NCBI GenBank assembly: GCA_949592205.1
Contig: CATIUR010000017.1
Coordinates: 372,001-436,000 of the forward strand
Origin: Helichrysum umbraculigerum
Lineage: Eukaryota; Streptophyta; Magnoliopsida; Asterales; Asteraceae
Length of the DNA: 64,000 bases
Direction: 5' to 3'
Shown here: positions 43,178 to 54,772 of the stretch, piece after piece
Numbering within the stretch: the first letter of the stretch is position 1
How the letters are laid out: each line of letters opens with the position of its first letter
The notes under the pieces: generated by a model
The model's input: only the letters and a program-made list of their open reading frames with translations
Database searches by the model: none
What the model was told of the DNA's origin: nothing
Position numbers and translations under genes: made by a program

Positions 43178-43545
43178 CCTACTACGAACCTCATAGGAAT
43201 GTTTTCCTACTACGAACCACATAGGAATGTTTTCCTACTACGAACCACATAGGAATGTTTTCCTACTACGAACCACATAGGAATGTTTTCCTACTACGAA
43301 CCACATAGGAATGTTTTCCTACTACGAACCACATAGGAATGTTTTTCCTACTACGAACCACATAGGAATGTTTTCCTACTACGAACCACATAGGAATGTT
43401 TTCCTACTACGAACCATATAGGAATGTTTTCCTACTACGAACCTCATAGGAATGTTTTCCTACTATGAACCACATAGGAATGTTTTCCTACTACGAACCA
43501 TATAGGAATGTTTTTCTACTACGAACCATATAGGAATGTTTTCCT
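43178..43545 (+). repeat. 28-bp tandem repeat, about 13 copies
   Basis: Unit CCTACTACGAACCACATAGG followed by AATGTTTT, mostly 28 bases, with variants CATATAGG and CTCATAGG. Across the unit junction AGGAA...TTCCT can form a small hairpin. Lies about 240 bases before the PPT of the LARD-like element. Confidence 0.93.
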
Positions 43546-43774
43546 AGTACTACGAACTTTATAGTAAATGACCTTACTACGACTGATTATTTAGGAATAA
43601 TTGTCCTACTAATAGTACACGGAGATAATTCTCCAAACGTATACAAATGGATGCGTTGCATCACAACAACGAACTTTCCTTTCGTGGACTTAGTAAAACG
43701 TCGGAATTACTCACACTTTCACTAGATACCACACAAACTATGACTACTAGCAAATTTCGGGACGAAATTCTCCT

Positions 43775-43787
43775 AACAGGGGGAGAA
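43775..43787 (+). other. Polypurine tract of the LARD-like element
   Basis: AACAGGGGGAGAA directly before the 3' LTR; the host Tekay element has the identical tract at 48250-48262. Confidence 0.9.
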
Positions 43788-46700
43788 TGTGACACCCGGC
43801 AATTTAGGTTAACTTTTAAACTTAACCGAAACCCTAATTACGTGTGTTTAGTTTAGTATTTAGCTAAATGCTTGAAATTGCTTGAAACTACTTGTATATT
43901 TTGTGAATATACGCTTACGTAATTAGTTATAATTACGCTTACGCAATTTGCTGAAATTACGCGAAACAATCGAACGGAGTCCGACTTAATAAATACGGAC
44001 GTTGGTGAAAAACTTTCTATAAATAACTATAATCTATTTTTAGAAGTTATTTATCATTATTTATTATTTTGCTAAAATGATACTCGAAAAACCTAGACGT
44101 TTCGGTTAAAACGTCTCAAACGCAACGATAACGCGCGAATTTATTTCGACGACCAAACGTACGTCAATAATTAAATTGACAACCTAAATTAAGTATTTTA
44201 AATAATACTTCAATGGAAATTTATCCAAATTATATCGTTAATCTAAACGACTCAAAATAACGTTACGCGATTAAACCGCCGTAGAACAAACACGCAAATC
44301 GAGACCGACGAATTAACGGAACCTTTCTATAAATGTTTTTAAGTATTTTGATAAATACTTCAACCAAAAATATTGAAAATTAAAACTCGTCACTTAAAAA
44401 CGCGTATAAAACATTTAACGTACGAATAAACGTCTAAACAATCGGGTAAACGAACGAAAAACGCAACGATTTAAGCTAGAAATGTAAAATGACCAAAATA
44501 CCCTTGTGTGGGCCCCCCCTTGGCCGGCCCCCTTGCTGCCCCCATGTGCACCACCCCCACTTCCCCCACTCTTTGGCCATGCAAACTAATGATGTTCTTC
44601 ACCCCTTTCACCACTAAACCCACATGCACTTCTCATTCATCACTCAAACACTCTTTCATTTTACTCTCTCTATTCAAACTCTCTCTCTCTCATTTTCTGG
44701 AAAAACTCCAGCCCTTAATCACCATAACCATCACCATAAACCACCATCATCCATCCTAAAGAAAAGGAAGCAAGAAGGTGCAAGAATCAAGCTCATCCTC
44801 ATCACCACCATTTTCTCTTCATCATTTTGTTGTAAGAATCACCAAGGCCCTCATTTAATTACTTTAATATTACTGATTTTGATGTTATTTAGCTCATCTA
44901 ACATAAATATGTCCAAGATTGTTGTTGAAAATCGTTTTTATAAAGCAAACAAGAACATGCATGAAATCTGCCTAAAATTCGACAGTTCACAAAAATATTC
45001 GTATAAAATCAAATACTGAGAGTTAGAAGATGCATTTTTTTTAAAAATTTGCGTATTGAAAAGATCTATAACTTTCGTGTTTTACACTTTTTCCAGAAAC
45101 GCTCTCATTTTTCTCTACGAGCCGATTTATAAGTCTGACCTGGAAGTTTTTCGATAAAATGTGTTCGGTTGTTACTCGGCTTTATTTAACTATGTTAATG
45201 GACTTGTTAGAAGCTGAAAATTTGATATGTTAGTCAAGACACTTAGTAAATCAGTTGGTAAAAATTTGAAAGTTTGATTTGGACTATAGATAGGTGAAAT
45301 CAGTTGGCGTAATGACCCGACATAAACCGAAAACATGCAAAATGTGACAGAATCTGTCTCCAGAAAATCAGTCCACAAAATCGGCCATAACTCGAGCTCT
45401 GTTAAGGGTTAGACAACGAATTTTTTTTTAAAAGTTGCGTATTGAAAAGAGCTACAACTTTCGTGTTTTGCACTTTTTCCAGATCCGTACTTATTTTTGT
45501 ATATATTCTGATCTTTGCGACTGCCTGATATTTGCCGAAAACCGAGTACGGTTCTTTCGTAAAATTTATTATCTATCTAAATGGACATTATAGATCTTGG
45601 AAAAATCAGGTTATAAACTAGACACACTCATGAACATCTGGTAAAAATTTTGGAATCAAATTCAGATTAGAACATGTTAAAATCGAGTGCCGAAGTAAAC
45701 CGGCAAAAACCGAAAACATGAAAATCTTAAGTTTTGACATGCGTATTAAAAACCGACATCTCGAATGACTCCGACACGAACCGACACCTTTTATAAGCTT
45801 TATTTACTGAAATATGACTTGGGTAAAAAGTTCGGGTCAAACCGTCATAGTTGACCACGTTTTTGGACTTAGCAAAATCGAGACAAACTTAAGTGACGCT
45901 ACTTTATTTTTAACGACACTTCCTAAGTGCCGCCCCTAACTAGCAAGTGACGCATGAAGTGTCGCATGAAACAGAATCCCTAAAAAAACTAGTTTTCTCA
46001 CTAAGTGTTAAACTTCAAGTAACGTTAATACTTATACAATGCAACGTTATAACTCATGAAACATACTATACATATGTAAGTATAACATCATCCTAATAAT
46101 AATGTCTTAACGAATTATTATTACAAACTTTCACCAACGGGTCGTACACGTTTTTGATAAACGAACTTGAACAACTTATTTGGACATAACTAGTTGATGA
46201 ACTAGCTCTAGGTGGACATTAACCCTCCACCTACACGATTGGCTTAAGTGGACATTAACCCCCACTTATACAATCGCTATAGATGGTCTTGTAAGACATC
46301 TACTTACACAACCTTATGCGTTTAGGGCGTTAGAAGGTTGCACACCGGCTTGCTTGCTTATTTGATATTTGCTTGCTACTTGCTAATCTGAGGTGAGTTT
46401 CATAGCCCCACTTTTTACTGCTTTTTACTTTGGGGTGAGAATACATGCTCTGTTTTATAAACTGCTTTACATATGAACGCAAGTAACGAAAACTCTTATA
46501 CTGATTGCATGAGTAACTAAACCAAACTACGATGGCCCCTAACAAATATCATAGTACGTTAATACTAAGCGCGAACATTATGGATAGATCTATCGGGACT
46601 TGACAATCCGCCATCCGGGTTAGTCGCTCTAACCACTATACGGATGCATAATTTTTCGTACAGCCGAGTGTACTGGTTATACACTCACTGGGGGTAAACA

Positions 46701-47197
46701 ACTACGGTTAAGCTTCGGACTATGAGCTCATGGCAATAGTATACTATGATTTACTTTGGCATTCGTGCAACTTTGACAACTATGAAATCTTGTGGTTCAT
46801 ACTATGATTTTTAATTGCGTAAACCTATGAACTCACCAACTTTATGTTGACCTTTTAGCATGTATTTCTCAGGTTCACAGACGCTGTAGGACTTCCCACA
46901 GGAAACAAGGCAGTAGGATGCTTTTGGAAAGCATTAGCTCGAGTCGCATGTTTTCACAAACAACAAGAGATTAGATTGCATTACGATATTTTGTATCAAC
47001 ATTTATGTATTAGAAATCTCTAACGATTTATGCGAACTCCGGATATTTTGTAAACATTTGAATTATGGTAAGGTAATATTTTTCAAACGTCTCATATAGT
47101 GGTCGTTTGCTTTAATCTTTGTGTTGTGATATTTGATTTGGTCGGCGCCCCCGTGACACCTCCTGTTTCCGCTGCCACATGTTTCGGGAGTGCGACA
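43788..47197 (+). repeat. 3' LTR of the LARD-like element
   Basis: 3410 bp, nearly identical to 37094-40504. Followed by the duplicated GTTAC and the resumed integrase frame. Confidence 0.95.
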
Positions 47198-47202
47198 GTT
47201 AC

Positions 47203-48228
47203 GATACCATTTGGGTGATCGTGGATCGTCTCACAAAGTCTGCTCACTTCCTGGCAATTAAAGAATCCGACAAAATGGAACGCCTCACCAGTATTTATCT
47301 GAAGGAAATCGTGACCAAACACGGTGTTCCAATCTCAATTATCTCCGATAGAGATAGTCGTTTCACTTCACAATTTTGGCAATCACTTCAAAAATCCCTG
47401 GGTACTCGACTTGATATGAGTACCGCTTATCATCCTCAAACCGACGGCCAAAGTGAACGAACAATTCAAACACTAGAAGACATGCTACGGGCCTGCGTAG
47501 TAGACTTCGGTGTAAATTGGGAAAAACACCTACCATTGTGCGAGTTCTCGTACAACAACAGTTATCATACCAGCATCAAGGCTGCACCCTTTGAGGCACT
47601 GTACGGTCGTAAGTGCCGGTCACCTATCTGTTGGACCAAAGTTGGGGATAGCCAACTCACAGGTCCAGAAATCATTCACGAGACGACCGAGAGAATCGTT
47701 GAAATTCAAAACAAACTCAAAGCCGCGCGTGATCGTCAGAAAAGTTATGCTGACGTGAGACGCAAACCACTCGAGTTCCAAGTTGGGGATCGAGTACTAC
47801 TCAAAGTATCGCCTTGGAAAGGCGTAATTAGATTTGGCAAACGAGGGAAGTTAAATCCCAGATACATTGGACCATTCGAGATTCTAGAGAGAATTGGTCC
47901 AGTAGCATATCTATTGCAGCTGCCATCCGAACTCAGCAGCGTGCATCCCACATTTCATGTTTCAAATCTGAAAAAGCGTCTGTCTGATGAGACACTTATC
48001 ATTCCACTCGATGAAATTCGAGTTGACGAGAAACTTCACTTTGTTGAGGAACCTGCCGAAATCATGGACCGTGAGGTCAAACAACTTAAACAAAGTCGTA
48101 TTCCCATTGTCAAGGTTAGGTGGAATTCGCGGCGCGGTCCGGAATTCACCTGGGAACGGGAAGACCAGATGCGACTCAAGTATCCTCAACTCTTCACTGA
48201 CTCAACATCAAACACGACTTCAACATAA
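47203..48228 (+). pseudogene. Tekay-like integrase core and chromodomain (downstream part)
   Basis: Continues the pol frame after the insertion. Integrase with VDRLTKSAHFLA, the second catalytic aspartate in ISDRDSRFTS and the glutamate in HPQTDGQSERT, then the C-terminal integrase region (ALYGRKCRSPICW; RYIGPFEILERIG). Near 48055-48185 comes a chromodomain-like end (EIMDREVKQLKQ...VRWNSRRGPEFTWERED), which is expected to guide insertion into heterochromatin. Stop TAA at 48226-48228. The upstream part of the apparent ORF (47179-47202) is LARD LTR and target-site sequence. Confidence 0.92.
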
Positions 48229-48249
48229 ATTTCGGGATGAAATTCTTCT

Positions 48250-48262
48250 AACAGGGGGAGAA
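48250..48262 (+). other. Polypurine tract of the Tekay-like element
   Basis: AACAGGGGGAGAA directly before the 3' LTR start TGTGACACCC. Confidence 0.9.
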
Positions 48263-50777
48263 TGTGACACCCGTCAAATTAGGACTAGAATTTAGTGCTT
48301 AATCAAGTTTTAATACATGTAATTAGTTCTGTGTTAGGCTAATTAATGTATCAATTATTATATATATTGTTGAATATATATCTACACAATTATGCGGTTT
48401 GTTTAAATCGTATGTGTTTCAAATCGAATGAATTTCGACACAATTAATACGGACGTTGGTGAACGATTTTTATTAAGTAATACAAATATTATTTAATAAC
48501 GTTGTCATGTTTAAAAATATTATATCAATAATATTTCGTATCCAAGTCTCACTACACAATTATATATAAGCGATTAAAATGTAAACGCGCAAACAAAACG
48601 AAACAAATTACTTTTTATGATGTAATTACTAAGTATTTAGTAAAATACTTCAACAAAATTTTTGGGTAATCAATTGTATTTCAAAACAAGTATTTAAACG
48701 TATAAAATAAATATTTAACGTTAAACAATCGGGAAAACGAACACCACACGGAACTCGAAGACGTAGACTGAAAATGGGTATTTAAACCCCATTTCCACCT
48801 CCATCTTTCTCATTTCATTCTTTCTTCTCTCTCTCTTCCATCTTTTCTCTCAAAAATTGCAAAACCACCACCACCCTCAAATCGCCAAAAACTAGCATCA
48901 AACGACTTCGGATCTTCAAGATTTTTAGAGATTCACGACCACCATGCAACGATCTATCTTTCTATCTTTCTGAAATTTCATTTCGGCGATTTGTAAGTTT
49001 CCGACACAACTCCGAAAACTCTCGTTTCTAAGTATTATCACTTGCTAGTTGTTTGTATAACCTTGTAATGTCCTAAAATGGGTTGGGTAAAAATATTAGG
49101 CTGATCGATGGCCGGAAAATGCGTTTTTGAAGTTGAAACTCCGATCAGATCCCGTACGTCGCATTTGGCCTGGAGCAAATGCGACGCAGCGACTTACGTC
49201 GCACGAATCCTCGACGTCGCATATAGCGACGCAGCCTATTACGTCGCATTAACTTGCGAATGTCGCACATAGCGACGCAGACCTTAACGTTGCCAACTTA
49301 ACCAACGTCGCATTAGCGACGCAGAACCCTACGTCGCATTGAATTGCGAACGTCGCAAAATGCGACGCAAACACTCACGTCGCACCCAACGTCGCACCCA
49401 ACGTCGTATCCAACGTCGCACAAACCAGAAAACACAGATTTTCACTAAGTGTCGAGACCCTAAATTTTATCACTTGATTTCACCCAATTTCAAGTCCAGA
49501 TGTGTTTTTCCTTAAAGCAATATAGTAGAAATAAAAATTTTCCAAGCTGACCTGGCAGCTCGACCCCAGCCAGGGGCTCTGCCCCTTGGACCCCGCCAGG
49601 GGCTGCCGCCCCTTGGACCCCGCTACCAGGGGCGCTGCCCCCGGACCCCCGTACTTAGATTCCGTAACGGCTTCTAAAACACAATCAAAATACATTTTTC
49701 AAGTAAAACGCTACGAAATCAAAATAATAATAGTTGAGATTATTATAACAAATCCGTCACCAACGGGCCGTACACGTTTTCAAATACTAAAATCAATCAA
49801 CCAAATCTTAGTAATTTGGACAAGGCAATCAACCAAATCGGGGTAGTTTGGACAAACAACTACAAAGGTAGTCTTTCGAGATACCTAATCAATTAATAAC
49901 CATCGCGTGTCATGGACACCTTCAGGTTACAAGTCTTCGGACAACACATCACAGCTAATCAATTCAAGTTTATTCCAATAAACACTCAAGGCTCAGGTGA
50001 GTTTCATGGCCCCATTTTCACTGCTTTTCAACTAGGGGTGTGATATTACTACTTTGATTTGTTTTACAAGTAGAACGCAAGTGCCAAACTTCAAATACTA
50101 CATGAGTTTCAAGCTAATCAATTAAAGCCCTCTATAAGCATAGTCTCTAATATTTTAGCGTGAATGTTAGTATATGATATCATATGGGATTGACAATCCT
50201 CATCCGGGTTAGCACGCACTAACCGGTCAAACGGATGTATTAGCATTTGGGAAGACGAGTGTGGATTAGACACTCGTAGGAGGCATTTCAAGTTAGGTTT
50301 CCTTAATTGGACCTAGCGCTCAAGTTAAGCTCAGACTATGTGCTCATGGATTGTATAACTTTTATTTTGCTTAATTGCATCTTAAATTCAATATAAATCT
50401 TGCGGTTCTTACAACTATACATTGACATACAAACCTGTGAGCTCACCAGCGTTTTCGCTGACCCATTTTAGTACATATTACAGGTACCCAGCAGTAGGTT
50501 GGCTGCACAAGCAGGGAATCATTAGCTCGAGTCAGCATACATACAATTAGAGATTTGATCGCATTATTATATTTTGTAAAAGTAATTATGCTATGTAATC
50601 TCTCAATTTCAGGAACCGAGCTAATGTAACATTATTTTGATGTAAACATTTACTTTATTAATGCAAGTTTAAAACGACGCATATAGTGGTCGTTCATTAT
50701 TATCTTATGTGCTTTGTATATTGATTAGTGACACCCAAATCGCGCTTCCGCAAATCATCAAATTTGGGGGTGTCACA
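48263..50777 (+). repeat. 3' LTR of the Tekay-like element
   Basis: 2515 bp, uninterrupted. Word array at about 49155-49425, GC-rich block at about 49555-49650, possible intron between about 49999 and 50485. Ends GGGTGTCACA, followed by the duplicated CGTTC. Confidence 0.96.
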
Positions 50778-52899
50778 CGTTCAGTTGAACCAACATTTCA
50801 AATCTTGCTCTGTCGAAAGCCTTTGTGTAGAGGTCTGCTAAGTTATCCTCAGTCGGAACCTTAACTAACCTTATCAGTTTCTTCTTAGCACAGTCTCTAA
50901 TAAAGTGATGGCGAATGTCAATATGCTTAGTTTTACTGTGCTTCACCGGATTATTGGTTATCGACATAGTAGATTCGTTATCAATCATCATAGGAGTATT
51001 GGTTATGTTTAACCCATAGTCCCGCAGTTGCTGTTGTATCCACAGAACTTGAGAGCAACAGCTGCCAGCTGCAACATACTCAGCTTCACATGTAGAAATG
51101 GCTACCGAGCTTTGCTTCTTGCACTGCCAGGACACTAATCTACCTCCTAGGAATTGACATCCTCCAGTAGTAGACTTCCTATTTTGATTGCATCCTCCAT
51201 AATCCGAATCAGTAAATGCTGCTAGATCCAAGTCACCTCCAATAGGATACCAAAGTCCCAGCTTAGGTTCCCCTTTGAGGTAACGGAAGATCCGTTTAAC
51301 AGCTTGCATATGTGACTCTTTCGGATTAGCCTGATATCGTGCGCAAATACACACAGCCAACATTATGTCAGGCCTAGAGGCAGTCAAATACATTAATGAT
51401 CCAATCATGGCCCTATAAAGAGTAGGATCCACATCCTGATCACTCGATGTATCTGGACCTAGTTTGTGATTGACTGGAATCGGAGTATTGTAGACCTTAC
51501 TTTCATCCATCTTGAAGCGTTCTAATAGCTCATAGACATATTTAGATTGATGAATAAAGAATCCATCCTTCTTTTGATCAACTTGTAATCCTAAGAAGAA
51601 TTTCAACTCTCCCATTGCAGACATCTCAAACCTTCTTTGCATGACTTTCTCAAATTCTTGACACATCTTGTCATTAGAAGATTCAAAGATGATGTCATCA
51701 ACATAAACTTGTACCAGGAGAAACTCTTTCTTCTTCCACTTTACAAACAGTGTACTATCAATCGCTCCTCTTGTAAATCCATTATCAAGTAGATACGTTG
51801 ACAGTGTCGCATACCACATCCTTGGTGCTTGATGTAATCCATATAGAGCCTTATTCAAGCGATATACTCTATCTGGATACTCAGGATTAGTAAACCCTGG
51901 AGGTTGTGCGACATACACCAGTTCTTCAACTTTGCCATTTAAAAATGCACTCTTAACATCCAACTGATACACTTTAATACCTTTGAATGTTGCAAATGCT
52001 AGGAATATTCTGATTGCTTCTAGCCTAGCGACTGGTGCAAACACCTCATTGTAATCAATACCTTCTTCTTGGTTAAAACCTTGAACCACTAGATGAGCTT
52101 TATTGCGAGTAATGATTCCCCGATCATCTCTCTTGCACTTAAATACCCATCTAGTTCCAATTGGATAAACACCCTTTGGTAGGTCAACCAATTCCCAAAC
52201 TTGTAGCTTTTCAAATTGAGACAGTTCTTCTTTCATAGCCTCTACCCACGAACTTTCTTTAAGAGCCAATTGTATGTTTCTGGGCTCAATTTGTGAGATA
52301 AAGCTAGCATAAAGACACTCATTAGTAATGTCTGTCTCCTTTAATGCAGCATACAAGCTTTCTAGGTCATCCGTATTCGAAGCAGGGTTACCAGAAGTAC
52401 TAGCTCTAGCTTGACTTCGGGTAAACATTGGTATTTCAGGATGGCCTATGATATTCTCCGGTGGATGATTCTTACTAGTCCGTGTAACCGTGACCAGTTC
52501 AATTTGTACATCATCCTCCAAATTAGTACCAATTTCTTCATAAGGAATATGAAGCTCTGGTGGTTCTTCCAAATCAGGTACCTCCTCATTTAATACCTTA
52601 GAATTACCAATATCCATTGATATTCTTAATTCTTTCAAAGGTGTGATGATTTCATCAACTAACTTTTGCATTAGCTCTTCATCACTTTGAGGTGTATCTA
52701 CTTTGGACGTTTGAGATCCACTAGTAGATGGTTGATTTGGATCAACAATTGTCTGGATTGCAGAAGATTGAACATTTGTCGTTGAAGTGTGGCCGGTATC
52801 CTCATCTCCAGTAAACACATGTTCAGGAATCTCTGAATCATTGACATAGTCACTTAAGGGAACTTTAAAAGATGCAAAAAGATCATAATAATCAAATTG
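50778..52899 (-). pseudogene. Sirevirus B pol: reverse transcriptase and RNase H
   Basis: The long open part (52818-50778) begins with an acidic, Ser/Thr-rich linker, then RT from about residue 195 (ESSWVEAMKEELSQFEKL), the YGLHQAPRMWY motif and the catalytic YVDDIIFES near 385. RNase H from about 545 has TDSDYGGCNQNRKSTTGG and ISTCEAEYVAAGSCC. The end is displaced: the last native codons are at 27231-27255 and the present stop lies in the Tekay LTR. Separated from integrase by a TAG at 52900-52902. Confidence 0.92.
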
Positions 52900-53427
52900 C
52901 TAATCTAAGCCCTTGTGTACATCTGGTGTGTAACTAGTAACTTCAATGTTGTACACAACTTCCAGACGACCTGTGACTTTATTAAAGACTCTTTTGTTTG
53001 GCGAATTAGGCATATAACCTAGGAAAAATCCTTCGTCAGCCTTCTCACCAAATTTAGCTTGATGTCCAGTCTTTAATATTGTACATGAAACTCCAAAGGG
53101 TTCAAACACTTTTAAGTTAGGTTTCTTATTGTTTAAAAGCTCATAACAAGTCTTGTTATGCCTCTTAACCGTAAGAACCCTATTTAGAACATAACAAGCT
53201 GTATTCACTGCTTCTGCCCAAAAGATGACCGGAAGCTTTGAATCAGCAAGCATTGTTCTTGCAGCTTCAATGAACGTTCGATTCTTCCTTTCAGCAACAC
53301 CATTCTGTTGAGGTTCATATGGTGCACTGAATTGATGAACTATCCCTTTGCTTAAGCAATAAAGATTTAACGTTGAATTCTTGAACTCCGTTCCGTTGTC
53401 ACTACGAATACGCTTCACTCTCGTCTT
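52900..53427 (-). pseudogene. Sirevirus B integrase, second half
   Basis: Starts after an in-frame TAA (53428-53430). Contains the catalytic aspartate in IRSDNGTEF and the glutamate in NGVAERKNRTF, then the Copia integrase tail (FGVSCTILKTG; GFFLGYMPNSPNKRVFN). Ends at TAG 52900-52902, after which the frame continues into RT. Confidence 0.9.
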
Positions 53428-53430
53428 TTA

Positions 53431-54258
53431 TACATTCTCTACTAGATCAAAGAATTCGACCAGAATTCCTAGAGTTTCATCCTTAGATCCCAAAAAGAAT
53501 ACCCACGAGAATCTAGAATAGTCATCCGTGACAACTAAACAGTACCATTTGCCACCAAAACTTCTTTTGCTTATAGGGCCAAAGAGGTCCATGTGTAGCA
53601 AATCAAATGGTAAGAAGTTTAAGTTTTCAGTCTTAGATCTGTGTGGTTTCTTGTGCTGCTTTCCTTTCATGCAAGAAACACACTTATCCTCAGACTCGAA
53701 ACGTTTTTGTGGTACACCTAGAACTAAACCATTTTTGGTTATATAATTCATTTTTCTCCAGTTCAGGTGTGCCATTCTCCTATGCCATAAAAGTGCGTCT
53801 GCTTCTGAAGCCTTGGATAACAGACATGTAGAAACCATTGAGGAATTAGAATTACCCATGTTTATTGCATAGATATCCTTCCTCCTTGGTGCCCTCATTA
53901 GTATCCAATTATCAGGTATTTTAAATCCCGGCTTCAGGACTAAGGCTTCCTTTTTATTAAAATAAACTGGATGACCTTTATCGCAGACTTGGGAAACACT
54001 CACTAGGTTGTGAGTTAGTTCTTCAACATAGTTCACATCCTCAAGAGTCAAAGTTCCATTTGAAACTTTTCCTTTCCCAGTTATTACTCCTCCTTTATCT
54101 CCTGCAAAGTTGACTTTTTGCTTGAGACCTTCCTTGAAGTCTGTTAGAAGACTTCTCTCTCCTGTCATGTGCCTTGAGCATCCACTGTCTACATACCACC
54201 AGCTATCCTTGTTCACAGTCAGCTCCTGCACATAACACATAACACAATCAGTTGTCAA
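53431..54258 (-). pseudogene. Sirevirus B protease and integrase, first half
   Basis: Copia aspartic protease with WWYVDSGCSRHMTG near the start (active-site DSG), then the GAG-pre-integrase domain (LLWHRRMAHLNWRKMN; CVSCMKGKQHKKPH) and the integrase start with LLHMDLFGPIS holding the first catalytic aspartate. The frame differs from the gag end just upstream, so a frameshift lies near 54250. Terminated early by TAA 53428-53430. Confidence 0.9.
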
Positions 54259-54769
54259 GAGGGACCCAAGCCATTACGGTCTTGGTTTGTCCCTTATCAT
54301 CTACAAACTTAAGTTCTTTAAAATAACCATCCTTCCCATCAGGAGCTTTGGTTACTTTCGAAGACACTTGAGCTTGTGGACGATCAGCCTTAAGAGGTGA
54401 ATTTGAGGAGAACCTCCTAGGCACTGAATTATGAGGTCTATTATAAATATAATTAACCTCATGTGTTGAAGTAGAACCACTCTCATAATGACTGTGGTTT
54501 CTACCTTGAATCCTAAATCTCGATGGTGTCATATCCCTAGGCTTATTGAAAGAATTGTCACTTAGGGTGTATGGCCTCTTAGATTTAGGTGGGGAGACAC
54601 TATGATTACCATCTCTTTTAAGAATATTAACAGGTTTATTACCTAACTTAGGTTTGGTATCTAACCTATCTACAGTCTTACTAGAGTTGGTCGGTGTCTT
54701 TTCATCAATCACCAGCTTATGTGATGCTTCCGGCTTTTTGTTAGGACAACACGAAGCTACGTGTCCCTT
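54248..54769 (-). pseudogene. Sirevirus B gag C-terminus / linker
   Basis: In frame with gag after a TAA at 54770-54772, which falls inside the second zinc knuckle (SCFKCH then KGHVASCC). The rest is a basic, Ser/Asn-rich linker ending in MAWVPLDN. No catalytic motif. The preceding zinc knuckle is at about 55905. Confidence 0.75.
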
Positions 54770-54772
54770 TTA

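Larger units (their letters stand above)
37094..47197 (+). mobile_element. LARD-like non-autonomous Gypsy derivative, 10.1 kb
   Basis: LTRs of 3411 and 3410 bp (37094-40504, 43788-47197), TGTGACACCCGG to GTGCGACA, nearly identical: I see only two substitutions and a T-run length difference, without an exhaustive comparison. TSD GTTAC at 37089-37093 and 47198-47202. PBS and PPT are intact, but the 3.3-kb interior has no gag or pol. It has the size and form of a LARD and must be moved by proteins of a related element; its ends, PBS and PPT resemble the Tekay host. It is the youngest insertion and separates the first integrase aspartate of its host from the rest of the catalytic domain. Confidence 0.95.
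27256..50777 (+). mobile_element. Tekay-like Gypsy (chromovirus) element with two insertions
   Basis: LTRs begin TGTGACACCCGTC and end GGGGGTGTCACA. The 3' LTR is 2515 bp (48263-50777). The 5' LTR is 2516 bp after removal of a solo-LTR insertion and its duplicated GATTC. TSD CGTTC at 27251-27255 and 50778-50782. Internal order: tRNA-iMet PBS, coiled-coil ORF, gag, protease, RT, RNase H, integrase, chromodomain, PPT. This order, with the C-terminal chromodomain, places it among chromoviruses, most like Tekay. The LTRs differ at about 20 sites (roughly 0.8%). Pol has one frameshift and two stops, and is split by a LARD-like element. Confidence 0.95.

Noticed and set aside
43178..43545. CRISPR-like regular repeat
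   Set aside because: Units are contiguous without unique spacers and the DNA is a plant retrotransposon; it is a plain tandem repeat.
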